Assembly (NCBI GenBank): GCA_046593355.1
Contig: JBKJNY010000082.1
Location: 124,001-188,000 of the forward strand
Source: SXOA01 sp046593355
GTDB lineage: Bacteria > Planctomycetota > Planctomycetia > Pirellulales > Pirellulaceae
Direction: 5' to 3'
DNA: 64,000 bases
Under the pieces are notes generated by a model. That model ran no database searches, was not told where the DNA came from, and saw only the letters and a program-made list of their open reading frames with translations. Made by a program: the position numbers and the translations under genes. Shown here one piece after another: positions 1-8,343 of this stretch (its first letter is position 1; every line of letters starts with the position of its first letter).

Positions 1-1420
1 TGTCCGTTTCCTGCTCGGGGAAACAGACCTCCATTGCTCCGTCAGGGCGGAAGGCGATCAGATACGCATAGGCGGGCTTGGACAGTTTCGCTTCGATGGT
101 GACGTGGTCCCGCAACCGGGCCGAGAAGGAGTCCTTGCCGAGGATTCCGCGGGGATCAACGCTTTGGTCGTTCTGGTTGGCCAAATGGTACACGTCGAGC
201 GACAGGACGCGCAGCGGCTCGGGCGCGGGCGTGGCGGGGATGCCCGCGTGCATAGGCTCCCCCGAGCCTGTAGTTGGCCCAGTAGCCTCCGATCGCGGAG
301 GCACAAACTTCCACGCGACCGCGGCAACCACCAGTAGCCCGACAACAGCCAAACTCGCAATCAGTGGACCCATTGCACGCGGCTTTGCTTCCGGCGGCTT
401 AGGGGAAGCTATCGTGGCGCTGGAAGCGATCAACCAGGCCCGCAAATCGTCGGCCATGTCCTTGGCGGTGGCGTATCTCTTCGCGGCCTTCTTGGACATC
501 GCTTTCAGGCAAATCGACTCCAGCTCTTTCGGCAGGCGGTCGTTCATTTGCCGCGGGGGCTTGGGGTCGCGATGGATAATCTCGTCGGCCAACTTCTGCG
601 ACGTGTCCCCGCCGAACGGCAACCGGCCCGTGAGCATCTGGTAAAGGATGACTCCCAGCGACCAGATGTCGGAGCGGCCATCCAGCCGGTGGACTTCGCC
701 ACGGACTTGCTCGGGGGACATGTAGGGAACCGTTCCCGCGAGTTCGCCGGCCCGGAGGCGCTGGACGTTTTCATGCACGGCCAGCCCGAAGTCGGCGACG
801 TGCGGGTTCCCCTGAGAATCGAGCAGGATATTCGCCGGCTTCAGGTCGCGATGGACAAAGCCTTGCCGGTGGGCTTCCGCCACCGCCTCCGCAATGGCGG
901 CCATGAGCTGTGCGGCCCGCTCGGGGCTGGGGGGATGCGATTGGAGAGAATGGGCGAGCGACTCGCCCTCAATATACGCGAGCGCGACAAACGGCAGGCC
1001 AGCATCGGTCCGGCCAACATCAAACACCGAGACAATCCCCGGATGCCGCAACTTTGCGACCGTGCGGGCTTCGTCCAGAAAGCTGCTTAAATCGCCCTCG
1101 CCGTGGAATCGGTCGCGGCGTGGAACCTTGATGGCGACCAGACGGTCGAGTTCCTCGTCGCGGGCCAGGTAGACCGTTCCAAACGCCCCCTGGCCGAGAA
1201 TCCTCTGGACCAGATATCGTCCGAACCTTTCGCCGGGTTGGGATTGCGTGTCTAAAGCAGAACCGTCCGAATGGCCGATGGATTTCGTAGATACGGTTTC
1301 GTACGGGTCGACGAGCGACTTCAAGGAGGCCGTTTCAATATCTCCCGGCACGGCGCCTGCGATTGTGGGCGGCGCGGACCCCGCCGCGGATGGATCCTTG
1401 GGTTTGCTTTCAAAAGACAT
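1..1420 (-). CDS. Ser/Thr protein kinase, membrane anchored, partial (C-terminus outside window)
   Basis: The reading frame is open to the window edge, so the C-terminus is missing; 473 residues are visible. It is a Hanks-type kinase that should phosphorylate Ser/Thr residues. Seen: glycine loop GQGAFG near residue 77, catalytic Lys in VAIK (98), HRDLKPAN (190-197), DFG (210-212), MSPEQ (234-238). An N-terminal tail of about 65 residues rich in S/T/P precedes the domain, a single transmembrane stretch lies at about 352-375, and an outer part begins near 405. That part (SKPAYAYLIAFRPDG) resembles DUF4384, which in planctomycetes often follows kinases. The ATG at 1420 is the first in-frame start and has only a weak upstream AGGTG. 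The divergent neighbour is a beta-propeller protein, 268 bp away. The kinase call is firm; the ligand is unknown. Confidence 0.93.
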   Translation of the reverse strand, partial: MSFESKPKDPSAAGSAPPTIAGAVPGDIETASLKSLVDPYETVSTKSIGHSDGSALDTQSQPGERFGRYLVQRILGQGAFGTVYLARDEELDRLVAIKVPRRDRFHGEGDLSSFLDEARTVAKLRHPGIVSVFDVGRTDAGLPFVALAYIEGESLAHSLQSHPPSPERAAQLMAAIAEAVAEAHRQGFVHRDLKPANILLDSQGNPHVADFGLAVHENVQRLRAGELAGTVPYMSPEQVRGEVHRLDGRSDIWSLGVILYQMLTGRLPFGGDTSQKLADEIIHRDPKPPRQMNDRLPKELESICLKAMSKKAAKRYATAKDMADDLRAWLIASSATIASPKPPEAKPRAMGPLIASLAVVGLLVVAAVAWKFVPPRSEATGPTTGSGEPMHAGIPATPAPEPLRVLSLDVYHLANQNDQSVDPRGILGKDSFSARLRDHVTIEAKLSKPAYAYLIAFRPDGAMEVCFPEQETD

Positions 1421-1688
1421 GGGACCGCACCTGTGTTTTCTTGCTGAGAAAGCGAAAACGTAGAAGACAACCCACCCTTTAGAATGGATTCTAGGGCGCG
1501 GATTTCCAAATTGCAAGAAAGTCAAACAGACGCGAGTGCGGAAAACTTTGGAAATCGACGGCCCGCGAAAGCTACCCCAAATCCAGTCCTGTTCCTCGCC
1601 GGCTGTAGAGGAAGGAAACTGGGGGGTGATACTAATACAGGTGTCGTGAACATCAGGCGTTTCTATCGCGTAATGCTTCACACTTCCC

Positions 1689-3053
1689 ATGCCTCCGGGG
1701 GTTTCCATGTTGCCTCCATGCGCCATTCAGCGTACCGCGATTTCCCTCCTGCTTGTATCCACCGCAATCGGAGCGGAGCCGGCCGCCAGAAGTGAAGCGA
1801 TGGAGAACTGGGGCCAATGGCGCGGGCCGCTGGCGACGGGGGAAGCGCCCAGCGGCAATCCGCCGCTGACCTGGGACGAGGCGGACGGGACGAACATCCG
1901 CTGGAAGACCGAAATCCTTGGTCGCGGTCACTCCACTCCTGTCGTATGGGGGGAACGGATCTTTCTCACCGCCGCAATTCCGTTTGGCGAAGCACTGCCG
2001 GCTCGCCCTAGCACGGCGGCTGGCAATCATGACAATCTTCCGGTCACCCACCGGCACAAATTCGTGGTTCTCGCCGTTCATCGGACCAGCGGCAAAATCC
2101 TTTGGCAGCATACGCTCCGCGAAGGGCTGCCGCAGGAGCAAGGACATCATACGGCCAGCCTGGCCTCGAATTCTGCTGTGACCGACGGCGAGCACGTCTT
2201 TGCCTTCTTCGGTTCGTTCGGCCTCTATTGCCTGGACGTCAGCGGCAAGCTCATTTGGAAGGCCGATTTCGGCGCGATGCAATCGTTGCATGGGCACGGC
2301 GAGGGAAGTTCGCCGGCGCTCCATGGCGAAACACTCGTCGTCAACTGGGACCACGAAGGGAAGTCATTCGCGGTCGCCCTCAACAAGCGGACGGGCAAGG
2401 AACGCTGGCGGGTGGAGCGGAACGAGGTCACTTCCTGGGCCTCCCCAATCATCATCGAGCACGCCGGCAAGCCCCAGGTGATTATCAGCGGCACCAGCAG
2501 GGTTCGCGGCTACGACCTGGCCAGCGGCAAGGTGTTGTGGGAATGCGGCGGGCTGTCGTCGAACATCGTCGCTTCGCCGGTCGCGGGAGACGGCATGGTC
2601 TTCGCCGGCAGCAGCTACGACAAGCGGGCGTTGATGGCCATTCTGTTGGACGGAGCGAAAGGGGACATCACGAACTCGAAGCAGATTGCTTGGAACCGGT
2701 TCCGCGGCACGCCGTACGTGCCCTCGCCGCTGCTGTACGACGGCTCGCTCTACTTCCTCACGCATTATCAGGGCGTGCTGTCGCGAGTTGACGCCAAGAC
2801 CGGCGACGATAACCCCGGCTCTTTCCGCCTGAGTGGAATTTCCAACGTCTACGCCTCGCCCGTCGCCGCAGCCGGCCGCATTTACGTCACCGATCTCGAC
2901 GGCACCACCATCGTCATCACCCGCGGCGAAATCCCCCGCACGCTCGCGCTCAACCGCCTGGCCGAGACCGTCAGCGCCAGCCCCGCCATCGCCGGCCGGC
3001 AGCTTTTCCTCCGAGGGGAGAAGCACCTGTATTGCCTGGAAGAGCAAGAGTAA
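1689..3053 (+). CDS. Secreted PQQ-type beta-propeller (outer membrane WD40-like) protein
   Basis: The product is 454 residues. A hydrophobic signal segment ending near ...STAIGA (about residue 29) predicts export. The mature part begins with NWGQWRGP, the typical opening of planctomycete PQQ-like quinoprotein propellers, and contains repeated blades of the form TGKILWQH, SGKLIWKAD, TGKERWRVE, SGKVLWECG and ASPVAAAGRIYVTD. Such blades fold as an eight-bladed propeller; in this lineage they are usually non-enzymatic and periplasmic or surface exposed. A second in-frame ATG at 1707 would give a shorter n-region and is equally plausible; neither start has a clear ribosome-binding site. Divergent from the kinase gene, but no shared function can be shown. 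Substrate or partner is unknown. Confidence 0.88.
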   Translation: MPPGVSMLPPCAIQRTAISLLLVSTAIGAEPAARSEAMENWGQWRGPLATGEAPSGNPPLTWDEADGTNIRWKTEILGRGHSTPVVWGERIFLTAAIPFGEALPARPSTAAGNHDNLPVTHRHKFVVLAVHRTSGKILWQHTLREGLPQEQGHHTASLASNSAVTDGEHVFAFFGSFGLYCLDVSGKLIWKADFGAMQSLHGHGEGSSPALHGETLVVNWDHEGKSFAVALNKRTGKERWRVERNEVTSWASPIIIEHAGKPQVIISGTSRVRGYDLASGKVLWECGGLSSNIVASPVAGDGMVFAGSSYDKRALMAILLDGAKGDITNSKQIAWNRFRGTPYVPSPLLYDGSLYFLTHYQGVLSRVDAKTGDDNPGSFRLSGISNVYASPVAAAGRIYVTDLDGTTIVITRGEIPRTLALNRLAETVSASPAIAGRQLFLRGEKHLYCLEEQE

Positions 3054-3171
3054 AGGGAAGCTAGCGGACGAACAACTCGTCTCGTGCCACACCTTGCATT
3101 GACCGGTTCGCGCGGGAAAGGTAATCTCCGCGACGCCTGGTCCCAAAGTCAGCTCCACTCTCGGAGGCGGC

Positions 3172-4056
3172 ATGCGCTTTTTGCTGGCAAGAACCGCTTG
3201 CATTTTTGCCCTGCTCGCCTTTGTATGGACGACAACCGCTGCACGCGCGGAAGACTCGCTAGATCAACTGCGAGAGGAAGTGCGGACCGAAGACCCTCCC
3301 TCCCCCAGCCGCGATCGGGCGAACGAGCGTCAGGCGACGAGTTACGATCCCTATTCCGATCCGCACAACCCAGATACCCACAGCGACGGTTGGGCCGAGC
3401 TGTTCCTGCCGGCTTTCGTGGTCGCGGGAACTGCCGCTACGGCCCCCTTCTGGGGTCCGCCGATGCTGGTCGGCGATTCCCGCTTGGTGGAGGGCTACTT
3501 CCCGCGCTATCCGTACAAGCACCGCAGCGGCTACATGTGGATCGGAGATCCAGTTCCCGATGTCTACGTCGTGGGTGTGCGAGCCCGCAGCGATTTCGGC
3601 ACCAATTTTGGACGGTTTGACTGGGTAGGAGGAAATCTGCTGGTCGAATCCACCGCGCGATTTGGGGCCGAAACTGACTTTCGAGTGCTTCAAGAGAATG
3701 TGCCTGGCGTCCTCAACGATTCGCTTACTCTCGGCGACGCCAACCTCTTCTATCGCTTTGCTCAGAGCGACCAATTCCAGGGACGGGCCGGCCTCGGCTT
3801 CAATTACCTGGCGGACCGAGCCGACACCAATTTTGGTTTCAACTTCACCTATGCCGCCGATTGGTATCCGGTGAAACCGGTCATCGTCTCCGCGGAAATT
3901 GACCTGGGCTGGCTGGGGCAGGAAAGTCTGTTCCACCTTCGAGTCACCGAAGGAGTGAACTGGAAGTACGGCGAGGTCTACGTCGGCTACGACTATTACG
4001 ACGTTGGCAATTTCCAGGTCGGCGGCATGGTGGCCGGCGTGCGGCTGTGGTTCTAA
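3172..4056 (+). CDS. Putative outer-membrane beta-barrel protein, function unknown
   Basis: The 294-residue product has a clear signal peptide (residues 1-26, cut after ARA). A perfect GGAGG ends four bases before the ATG. The second half (from about residue 120) is rich in alternating aromatic/polar strands such as GNLLVESTARFG, LFYRF, GRAGLGFNYL and NFGFNFTYAADWY, and the protein ends GVRLWF, so the C-terminal residue is phenylalanine, as in many outer membrane barrels. The middle has a proline/tyrosine-rich stretch (YFPRYPYKHRSGYMW). I do not recognise a named family; the barrel assignment is inference from strand pattern and terminal Phe. It stands alone between the propeller gene and the aminotransferase. 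Confidence 0.8.
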   Translation: MRFLLARTACIFALLAFVWTTTAARAEDSLDQLREEVRTEDPPSPSRDRANERQATSYDPYSDPHNPDTHSDGWAELFLPAFVVAGTAATAPFWGPPMLVGDSRLVEGYFPRYPYKHRSGYMWIGDPVPDVYVVGVRARSDFGTNFGRFDWVGGNLLVESTARFGAETDFRVLQENVPGVLNDSLTLGDANLFYRFAQSDQFQGRAGLGFNYLADRADTNFGFNFTYAADWYPVKPVIVSAEIDLGWLGQESLFHLRVTEGVNWKYGEVYVGYDYYDVGNFQVGGMVAGVRLWF

Positions 4057-4076
4057 CGGCTCGCACTCTCCTCGCG

Positions 4077-4082
4077 TATAAT
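4077..4082 (+). promoter_or_regulatory. TATAAT -10 box directly before aminotransferase start
   Basis: A perfect TATAAT ends eight bases before the ATG at 4090. With the usual 6-7 base distance from -10 box to start point, transcription would begin at or next to the A of the ATG, giving a leaderless mRNA. No convincing -35 hexamer is seen 16-18 bases upstream. The same arrangement recurs before several other genes in this window. Confidence 0.5.
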
Positions 4083-4089
4083 CCGCGGC

Positions 4090-5277
4090 ATGACCGCGCC
4101 GCTCCTAGATTTTGACCTCGACCGCTGGGCCTCTTTCGGAAAATTCTGGTCCATTCGCCCTGGCACCATCTACCTCAACCACGGCTCGTTTGGCCCGCCA
4201 CCAGAATCCGTTCGCGCAACGCGGCTGAAGTGGACGAGCCAGCTCGACTGCCAGCCGATGGACTTTTTTGTGAGGACGTTCGAGCCGGCCTGGCGAGCTG
4301 CTCGCGACAAGCTGGCGGAGTTCATTTTCGTACCGGCCGATTCGCTTATCTTGGTGGAAAACGCGACCGCCGGAATGAACATCGTGGCCGACTCGTTCCC
4401 GTTGCATCCCGGCGACGAAGTGATGTTGACCGACCATGAGTATGGGGCGGTCGTCCGCATCTGGGAGCGGGCCTGCCAGCGAGTCGGCGCTCTCGTCACC
4501 ACCGCAAGGCTGTCGCTGCCGTTCACGACGGCGGAAGAGACGGCCGATGCGCTATTCAGCCAGGTCACGCATAGCACGCGGCTAATCGTGATCAGCCACA
4601 TCACCTCGCCAACGGCTGTGATCCTGCCCGTCCAGGAAATCTGCCGCCGAGCGCGCGAGCGGGGGATTGCCGTCTGTATCGATGGCCCGCATGCCCCCTT
4701 GCAAATTCCCCTCGACATCGCCGGGCTCGGCTGCGACTTCTATGCGGCCAGTTGCCACAAGTGGCTTTCTGCCCCATTCGGCTCGGGCTTTCTCTACGCC
4801 TCCCAAGAACATCAGTCTCGCATCCGCCCGCCCGTCCTCTCTTGGGGCCGCCTGCCTCCGCTGCCGGTCGAATCGTGGAGCGACGAATTCTGCTGGAGCG
4901 GGACGCGGGATCCCTCGCCCTACCTGGCGATCCCCGCTGCCATCGAGTTCATGCGGGAAGTGGGACTCGATTTTTTTCAAAAGGGCTCCCATGCCCTGGC
5001 CCGGTACGCCCGGCAGCAGCTCGCCCTGCTGACGCAGCTCGAGCCCATCGTTCCCGATAGCGCTGCCTGGTATGGCAGCATGGCCCATCTCCCGCTGCCT
5101 CCGGGAGACCGGGCCGCTCTTCAGGATGCTCTCTGGCGGCAGCATGGCATCGAAGTGCCCATTGTCGATTGGAAGGGCCACCGCTTCATCCGCGTCTCCT
5201 GCCATCTCTACAACACGCTGGAGCAGATTGACCGGCTCGTCGCAGCCCTGCGGCAGTTGCTCGTAGCGGAGAAATGA
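4090..5277 (+). CDS. PLP-dependent class V aminotransferase (isopenicillin-N-epimerase/CsdA-like)
   Basis: The 395-residue protein has the class V fold. Seen: YLNHGSFGPPP near residue 22-32, the cofactor region ENATAGMN, the aspartate/histidine strand CIDGPHAP, and the Schiff-base lysine in SCHKW (K224). HGSFG and DGPHAP are typical of the isopenicillin-N epimerase-like branch, which includes cysteine lyases and kynureninase-like enzymes rather than classical NifS desulfurases; I see no active-site Cys loop of the desulfurase type. It is cytoplasmic, with no signal. Start chosen at the first ATG, which has no ribosome-binding site but a TATAAT box eight bases upstream. No pathway partners adjoin, so the substrate cannot be named. 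Confidence 0.9.
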   Translation: MTAPLLDFDLDRWASFGKFWSIRPGTIYLNHGSFGPPPESVRATRLKWTSQLDCQPMDFFVRTFEPAWRAARDKLAEFIFVPADSLILVENATAGMNIVADSFPLHPGDEVMLTDHEYGAVVRIWERACQRVGALVTTARLSLPFTTAEETADALFSQVTHSTRLIVISHITSPTAVILPVQEICRRARERGIAVCIDGPHAPLQIPLDIAGLGCDFYAASCHKWLSAPFGSGFLYASQEHQSRIRPPVLSWGRLPPLPVESWSDEFCWSGTRDPSPYLAIPAAIEFMREVGLDFFQKGSHALARYARQQLALLTQLEPIVPDSAAWYGSMAHLPLPPGDRAALQDALWRQHGIEVPIVDWKGHRFIRVSCHLYNTLEQIDRLVAALRQLLVAEK

Positions 5278-5379
5278 TTCGAGGTTCAGGCGATTGAGAA
5301 ACCTCGGGGGCGATGCCGAATGCCGTTCGCGGGGTATACTTGAATCCCCGCAATCTTTCCGCCGATTGTTTCACCTGCC

Positions 5380-6522
5380 ATGCTCAACTCCTTGCGACAT
5401 ATCCTGTCCCTCGCCAGCCTGTTCGCCGCTCTGGCATGCGCCGGCTGCGGTCCTTCCACCCCCGCAACACCCGGCGGCAACGGCACTTCGACAGGCGCTA
5501 CCACCACAACCAAGGATCCCGGCAAGCTGCCCAGCGATGTCGAGCTCCTGACACAGATCGATGACGCTCTCGACTTCACGCTGGAAAAGCGGCGGCTGGA
5601 TGTGAAGGATCAGGCGGCCTGGCAGATCATTCACGGTGCACTGGCGTACAAACGGAAATTCCTCGTCAGGGCCGGCGATAAGGATGTTTCCGCAGTTGAA
5701 TATGCCCTCAGCGGCGGCCCGATGAAGGGTTGGAACCTGGTCGAAGCCGACGTGCTCGACGAGAAGACCGGCCGCCGCGGCGTGCGGGCGCTCTTGGAAG
5801 GGGGAACGCTCGCCGGGCAGGGACATTACGACCAGTGGATGGGCTACCTCTCGGATACCGGGCTCAAGCTCGACGAGAAAATCATGGTCGAAGGGAAGGA
5901 GCACACCATCGCCGACTACGTGCGGCAGATTGAGCTCGACGTGCCGCGCAACATGGACGAGGAATATAGCTGGACGATCATGGCCCTCACCGCGTATCGC
6001 CCCACGGACCACACCTGGACCGCGAGCGATGGGAAGCAGTGGAGCCTGCCCCAACTCGTCGAGCGCGAGCTGAAGTTCGACATCGATAACGACAGCCCCT
6101 GCGGCGGCACGCACCGCATGTACGGCCTGGCCCTGGTCCGCAATCGGCACCTGGCCGCGGGCGGCAAGTTGGAAGGGGTCTGGCAACAGTGCGAGGACAA
6201 AATCCAGGAGCAGATCAAGCGGGCGAAAGCGGCCCAGAACGCGGATGGCTCACTCTCGTCCAAGTATTTTCAGCGTCCCGCTACGGCCCCCGACATCACG
6301 GAGTGGATGGCTTCGTCCGGCCACGTCTTCGAATTCCTGGCGGAAGCCCTGACCAAGGAGCAGCTTGAAGAGCCCTGGATGAAGAAGGCCGCCTGGAAAC
6401 TCTGCGAGCAGTTCCGCAAGACCAAAGCCGTCGACGTGGAATGCGCCCGCCTCTTCCACGCGACCCATGGGCTGGTGCTGTATCGTGAGAAAGTGTTCGG
6501 ACCGCGAGAGTATGGAAAGTAA
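5380..6522 (+). CDS. Lipoprotein of a planctomycete family, function unknown
   Basis: The 380-residue product starts with a lipoprotein signal (LSLASLFAALACAGCG; probable lipidated Cys about residue 24) followed by a short Thr/Gly-rich linker. The body has helical repeats: SWTIMALTAYRPT, CGGTHRMYGLALVRN, AQNADGSLSSKYF and SSGHVFEFLAEAL. The QxxDGS-like element and repeated helix pairs hint at an alpha/alpha toroid, but this is inference. Relatives in planctomycete genomes often carry an old, misleading 'ADP-ribosylation factor GTPase activating protein' label; nothing here supports that. A TATACT box at 5335-5340 lies about 40 bases upstream of the ATG. The gene is followed by REP-like hairpins and then a convergent gene. 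Confidence 0.78.
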   Translation: MLNSLRHILSLASLFAALACAGCGPSTPATPGGNGTSTGATTTTKDPGKLPSDVELLTQIDDALDFTLEKRRLDVKDQAAWQIIHGALAYKRKFLVRAGDKDVSAVEYALSGGPMKGWNLVEADVLDEKTGRRGVRALLEGGTLAGQGHYDQWMGYLSDTGLKLDEKIMVEGKEHTIADYVRQIELDVPRNMDEEYSWTIMALTAYRPTDHTWTASDGKQWSLPQLVERELKFDIDNDSPCGGTHRMYGLALVRNRHLAAGGKLEGVWQQCEDKIQEQIKRAKAAQNADGSLSSKYFQRPATAPDITEWMASSGHVFEFLAEALTKEQLEEPWMKKAAWKLCEQFRKTKAVDVECARLFHATHGLVLYREKVFGPREYGK

Positions 6523-6523
6523 T

Positions 6524-6575
6524 CCGCTCACTCCGTGAGCGGACATGTCGGCACACGGAGTGTGTCGACTACTAT
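6524..6575. repeat. REP-like hairpin pair, family C (CTCACGGAGTGAG type)
   Basis: Two bases after the preceding stop, CCGCTCACTCCGTGAGCGG forms a perfect hairpin, followed by an imperfect one (GCACACGGAGTGTGTC) and the tail GACTACTA. The same modules recur at 11691-11761 and 13707-13762, in the same genome neighbourhood, so this is a dispersed repeat rather than only a terminator. Confidence 0.8.
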
Positions 6576-6581
6576 CTCCTC

Positions 6582-6682
6582 GTGACGACGCTCTGCGTCG
6601 TCACGCAAGTCTAGGGCGCTCTGCGTCGCCGCGTGGACGCGGAGCGTCAAAGCCGGGCGTTCCCACGCAGAGCGTGGGAACG
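6582..6682. repeat. REP-like hairpins, family D (CTCTGCG core)
   Basis: The stretch opens with GTGACGACG-CTCTG-CGTCGTCAC and closes with CGTTCCCACGC-AGA-GCGTGGGAACG, with an imperfect relative between them. All share a core close to CTCTGCG. It fills the gap between two converging genes and could also end transcription from both sides, although there is no T-run. Confidence 0.75.
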
Positions 6683-6687
6683 AGATT

Positions 6688-7470
6688 CTATTTCTTCTCC
6701 AACTCCCGAATCTTCGCCGCAATCTCTTGCTGCACCTTTCCTGTCGCGCGGAGGGCGGCTCGCCGGTAGTGGATTTTGGCGCTCGCTGTCTTGCCGGCGG
6801 TTTCAAAGTCTCGGGCCTTTGCCAAGAGTTCGGCGACTTCCGCAGCTTTGTCTGCTTCCTCGGCGGCCTGCTGGGCCTTGATGGCGGCCACACTCAGATC
6901 GCCTCGGCTGGCGCTGCTGCTGCTCGATGAACCGCTACCCCTGTTTTCTGGCGAACGGTCGGAATCGCTCGCGCCGGCCCCTGGCGAATTCTCCTGCTCC
7001 GCCATTCTTTCCAGTCTCCACCGCAGCGGCGAAACCGGCTCGCCGACGACGGGAATGATACCAAGGACGAACGGCCGCTGTTGCACGTCGCTGAAGAAGC
7101 CCATCCCGCCACTTGGGACCATGACGCCGGGCGTGCTCGATGTCAGCGTGGAATCGCTCCCCTGGCCGGCAGTCATCCGGAAGTTCCCGCTGAAGCCATT
7201 GCCGCGAAAGCCTGTTCCAAACGTGGCCTGGGCATTCGGATCAAAGCCGCCGAAGGGTGCGGGATTCCCCGCGCCGCCACCGCCGAAGTTGAAGAACCAG
7301 CCCCGCCCCTGCACGCCCCAGGCGGTGCCAATGTTCTCATAAAAGCTATGGCTGGCGGAATTGAAGGGGGTTTCGATGAAGGAGTATTGAGCGGAGGCAA
7401 GGTCCGCCGCGCCCAGGCACGCCAGCCCGATGGTGACTCCCCACAGTCGAGAACCAAGAATCGCACCCAT
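6688..7470 (-). CDS. Secreted glycine-rich protein with C-terminal helical tail, function unknown
   Basis: The 260-residue product has a signal peptide (cut near ASA, about residue 28). The mature N-terminal half is rich in Gly, Phe and Asn (FNFGGGGAGN, GFRGNGFSGN), a serine tract follows (about residues 183-188), and the last 70 residues are charged, Ala-rich and helical (AAIKAQQAAEEADKAAEVAE, IAAKIRELEKK), probably coiled coil; this tail also resembles a TPR-like helix pair. Proteins of this build with a VVGEPVSPLRW-like segment recur in planctomycetes without known function. Next to the small secreted gene at 7554-7814 on the same strand (83 bp apart). Confidence 0.75.
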   Translation of the reverse strand: MGAILGSRLWGVTIGLACLGAADLASAQYSFIETPFNSASHSFYENIGTAWGVQGRGWFFNFGGGGAGNPAPFGGFDPNAQATFGTGFRGNGFSGNFRMTAGQGSDSTLTSSTPGVMVPSGGMGFFSDVQQRPFVLGIIPVVGEPVSPLRWRLERMAEQENSPGAGASDSDRSPENRGSGSSSSSSASRGDLSVAAIKAQQAAEEADKAAEVAELLAKARDFETAGKTASAKIHYRRAALRATGKVQQEIAAKIRELEKK

Positions 7471-7553
7471 GCCTTTGGCCTCCGCAACAGACTCCCCTTG
7501 CTCATTCGCGATTCTAGAGCCTGGAGCCGCGCCGCGTCAATCAATGGTCGGCA

Positions 7554-7814
7554 CTACCAAAAGCTCCACTGCGTATAGGTGCGGTAAATCCCAAACTGCC
7601 GCTGGGGCTGCGGATGGGGGCACGCGCCGAAGTGACCATAAGCATAACCCTGCGTGCGGGCATCAAAGCCCCGTGCGCCAGTGTGTCCACCGCCTGGTGC
7701 AGCCGGGGACTCGGTCCGCCGGAGGAGCAGATAAGAGGGAGGCCCGGCAACGGCCGAGGGGGTGACAAACAGGGTGCTGGCCGCTAGCAGCAACAGGATT
7801 GTGGCCGGGCGCAT
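7554..7814 (-). CDS. Small secreted protein, function unknown
   Basis: The 86-residue product begins MRPATILLLLAAS with a signal peptide cut near AVA (about residue 23). Start chosen at 7814 because GGAGGT lies five bases upstream; an in-frame ATG at 7856 would place 14 extra residues before the signal. The mature part has Gly/Arg-rich sequence with YGHFGACPHPQPQ and ends with aromatic residues (YRTYTQWSFW). The pattern 'signal - YGYFxTxWRxW-like end' is common among small planctomycete exported proteins. Contains one Cys. Function unknown. Confidence 0.7.
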   Translation of the reverse strand: MRPATILLLLAASTLFVTPSAVAGPPSYLLLRRTESPAAPGGGHTGARGFDARTQGYAYGHFGACPHPQPQRQFGIYRTYTQWSFW

Positions 7815-8318
7815 GTCCACCTCCGCGAGACTCGGGCGTGTTCCAACAATCAGCATCGAGCGAAGGGGCTACGCCGCCGCACAGGATGCAGCCAATCGCC
7901 GAATGTAGCAGTGACGAAAACTTTGCGATGTCCCACCCAACTTGTCGCCTCCACTTAAAGTCTGTTGATAAACCCCCCTACCCCCATTTTGTTAAGATCC
8001 GTCTCCCCAAGGACTTGCGACCACGCACCCCCCCGAGTTTACCAACACCCCCCCTGGATGAGCGAGCGACCTGGAATAAGAACTTTTGCCGCACATTGCC
8101 ACAAAAATTCACGGCCAAATTGTCAAACAGCGATCGACGGATGCCCACAAAAAGTGGCGTCCTGTCCACTAGGAAACATAAGTATACATAAGCGGTTGGC
8201 ACCGGTCAAGAGGCGGCGGCCATTTTTCTCGAGATAGTTTCTCGGACGTTCTCCCGAGATCCCTTTAATCCCCTTCCAGCGATGCGCCTTTGGATCATTG
8301 CGTTTGAAGAGAAACTCT
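7815..8318. other. Gene-free spacer of about 500 bp
   Basis: No frame here has convincing coding character on either strand. The plus strand carries several C-runs (CCCCCC, CCCCCCC, CCCCCCC around 7975-8060) and an A-rich part near 8100-8200. It should hold the promoter of the small secreted gene on the minus strand, but no clear hexamer pair was found. The right end runs into a dispersed repeat next to the peptidase stop. Confidence 0.5.
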
Positions 8319-8342
8319 GGGCAGGCTGGAAGCCTACCCCAC
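8319..8342 (-). repeat. Single end of palindromic element family A (GGCAGGCTGGAAGCC)
   Basis: This 24-bp segment is one arm of the repeat that forms a complete hairpin at 14627-14686 and the ends of the element at 63294-63422. It lies two bases beyond the stop of the S9 peptidase, so it may serve as its 3' flank; here only one arm is present. Confidence 0.7.
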
Positions 8343-8343
8343 T

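Noticed and set aside
7965..8237. 90-residue open frame in the long spacer
   Set aside because: Pro/Arg-rich translation of C-runs with no start context or family; a second frame through the same bases is just as open.
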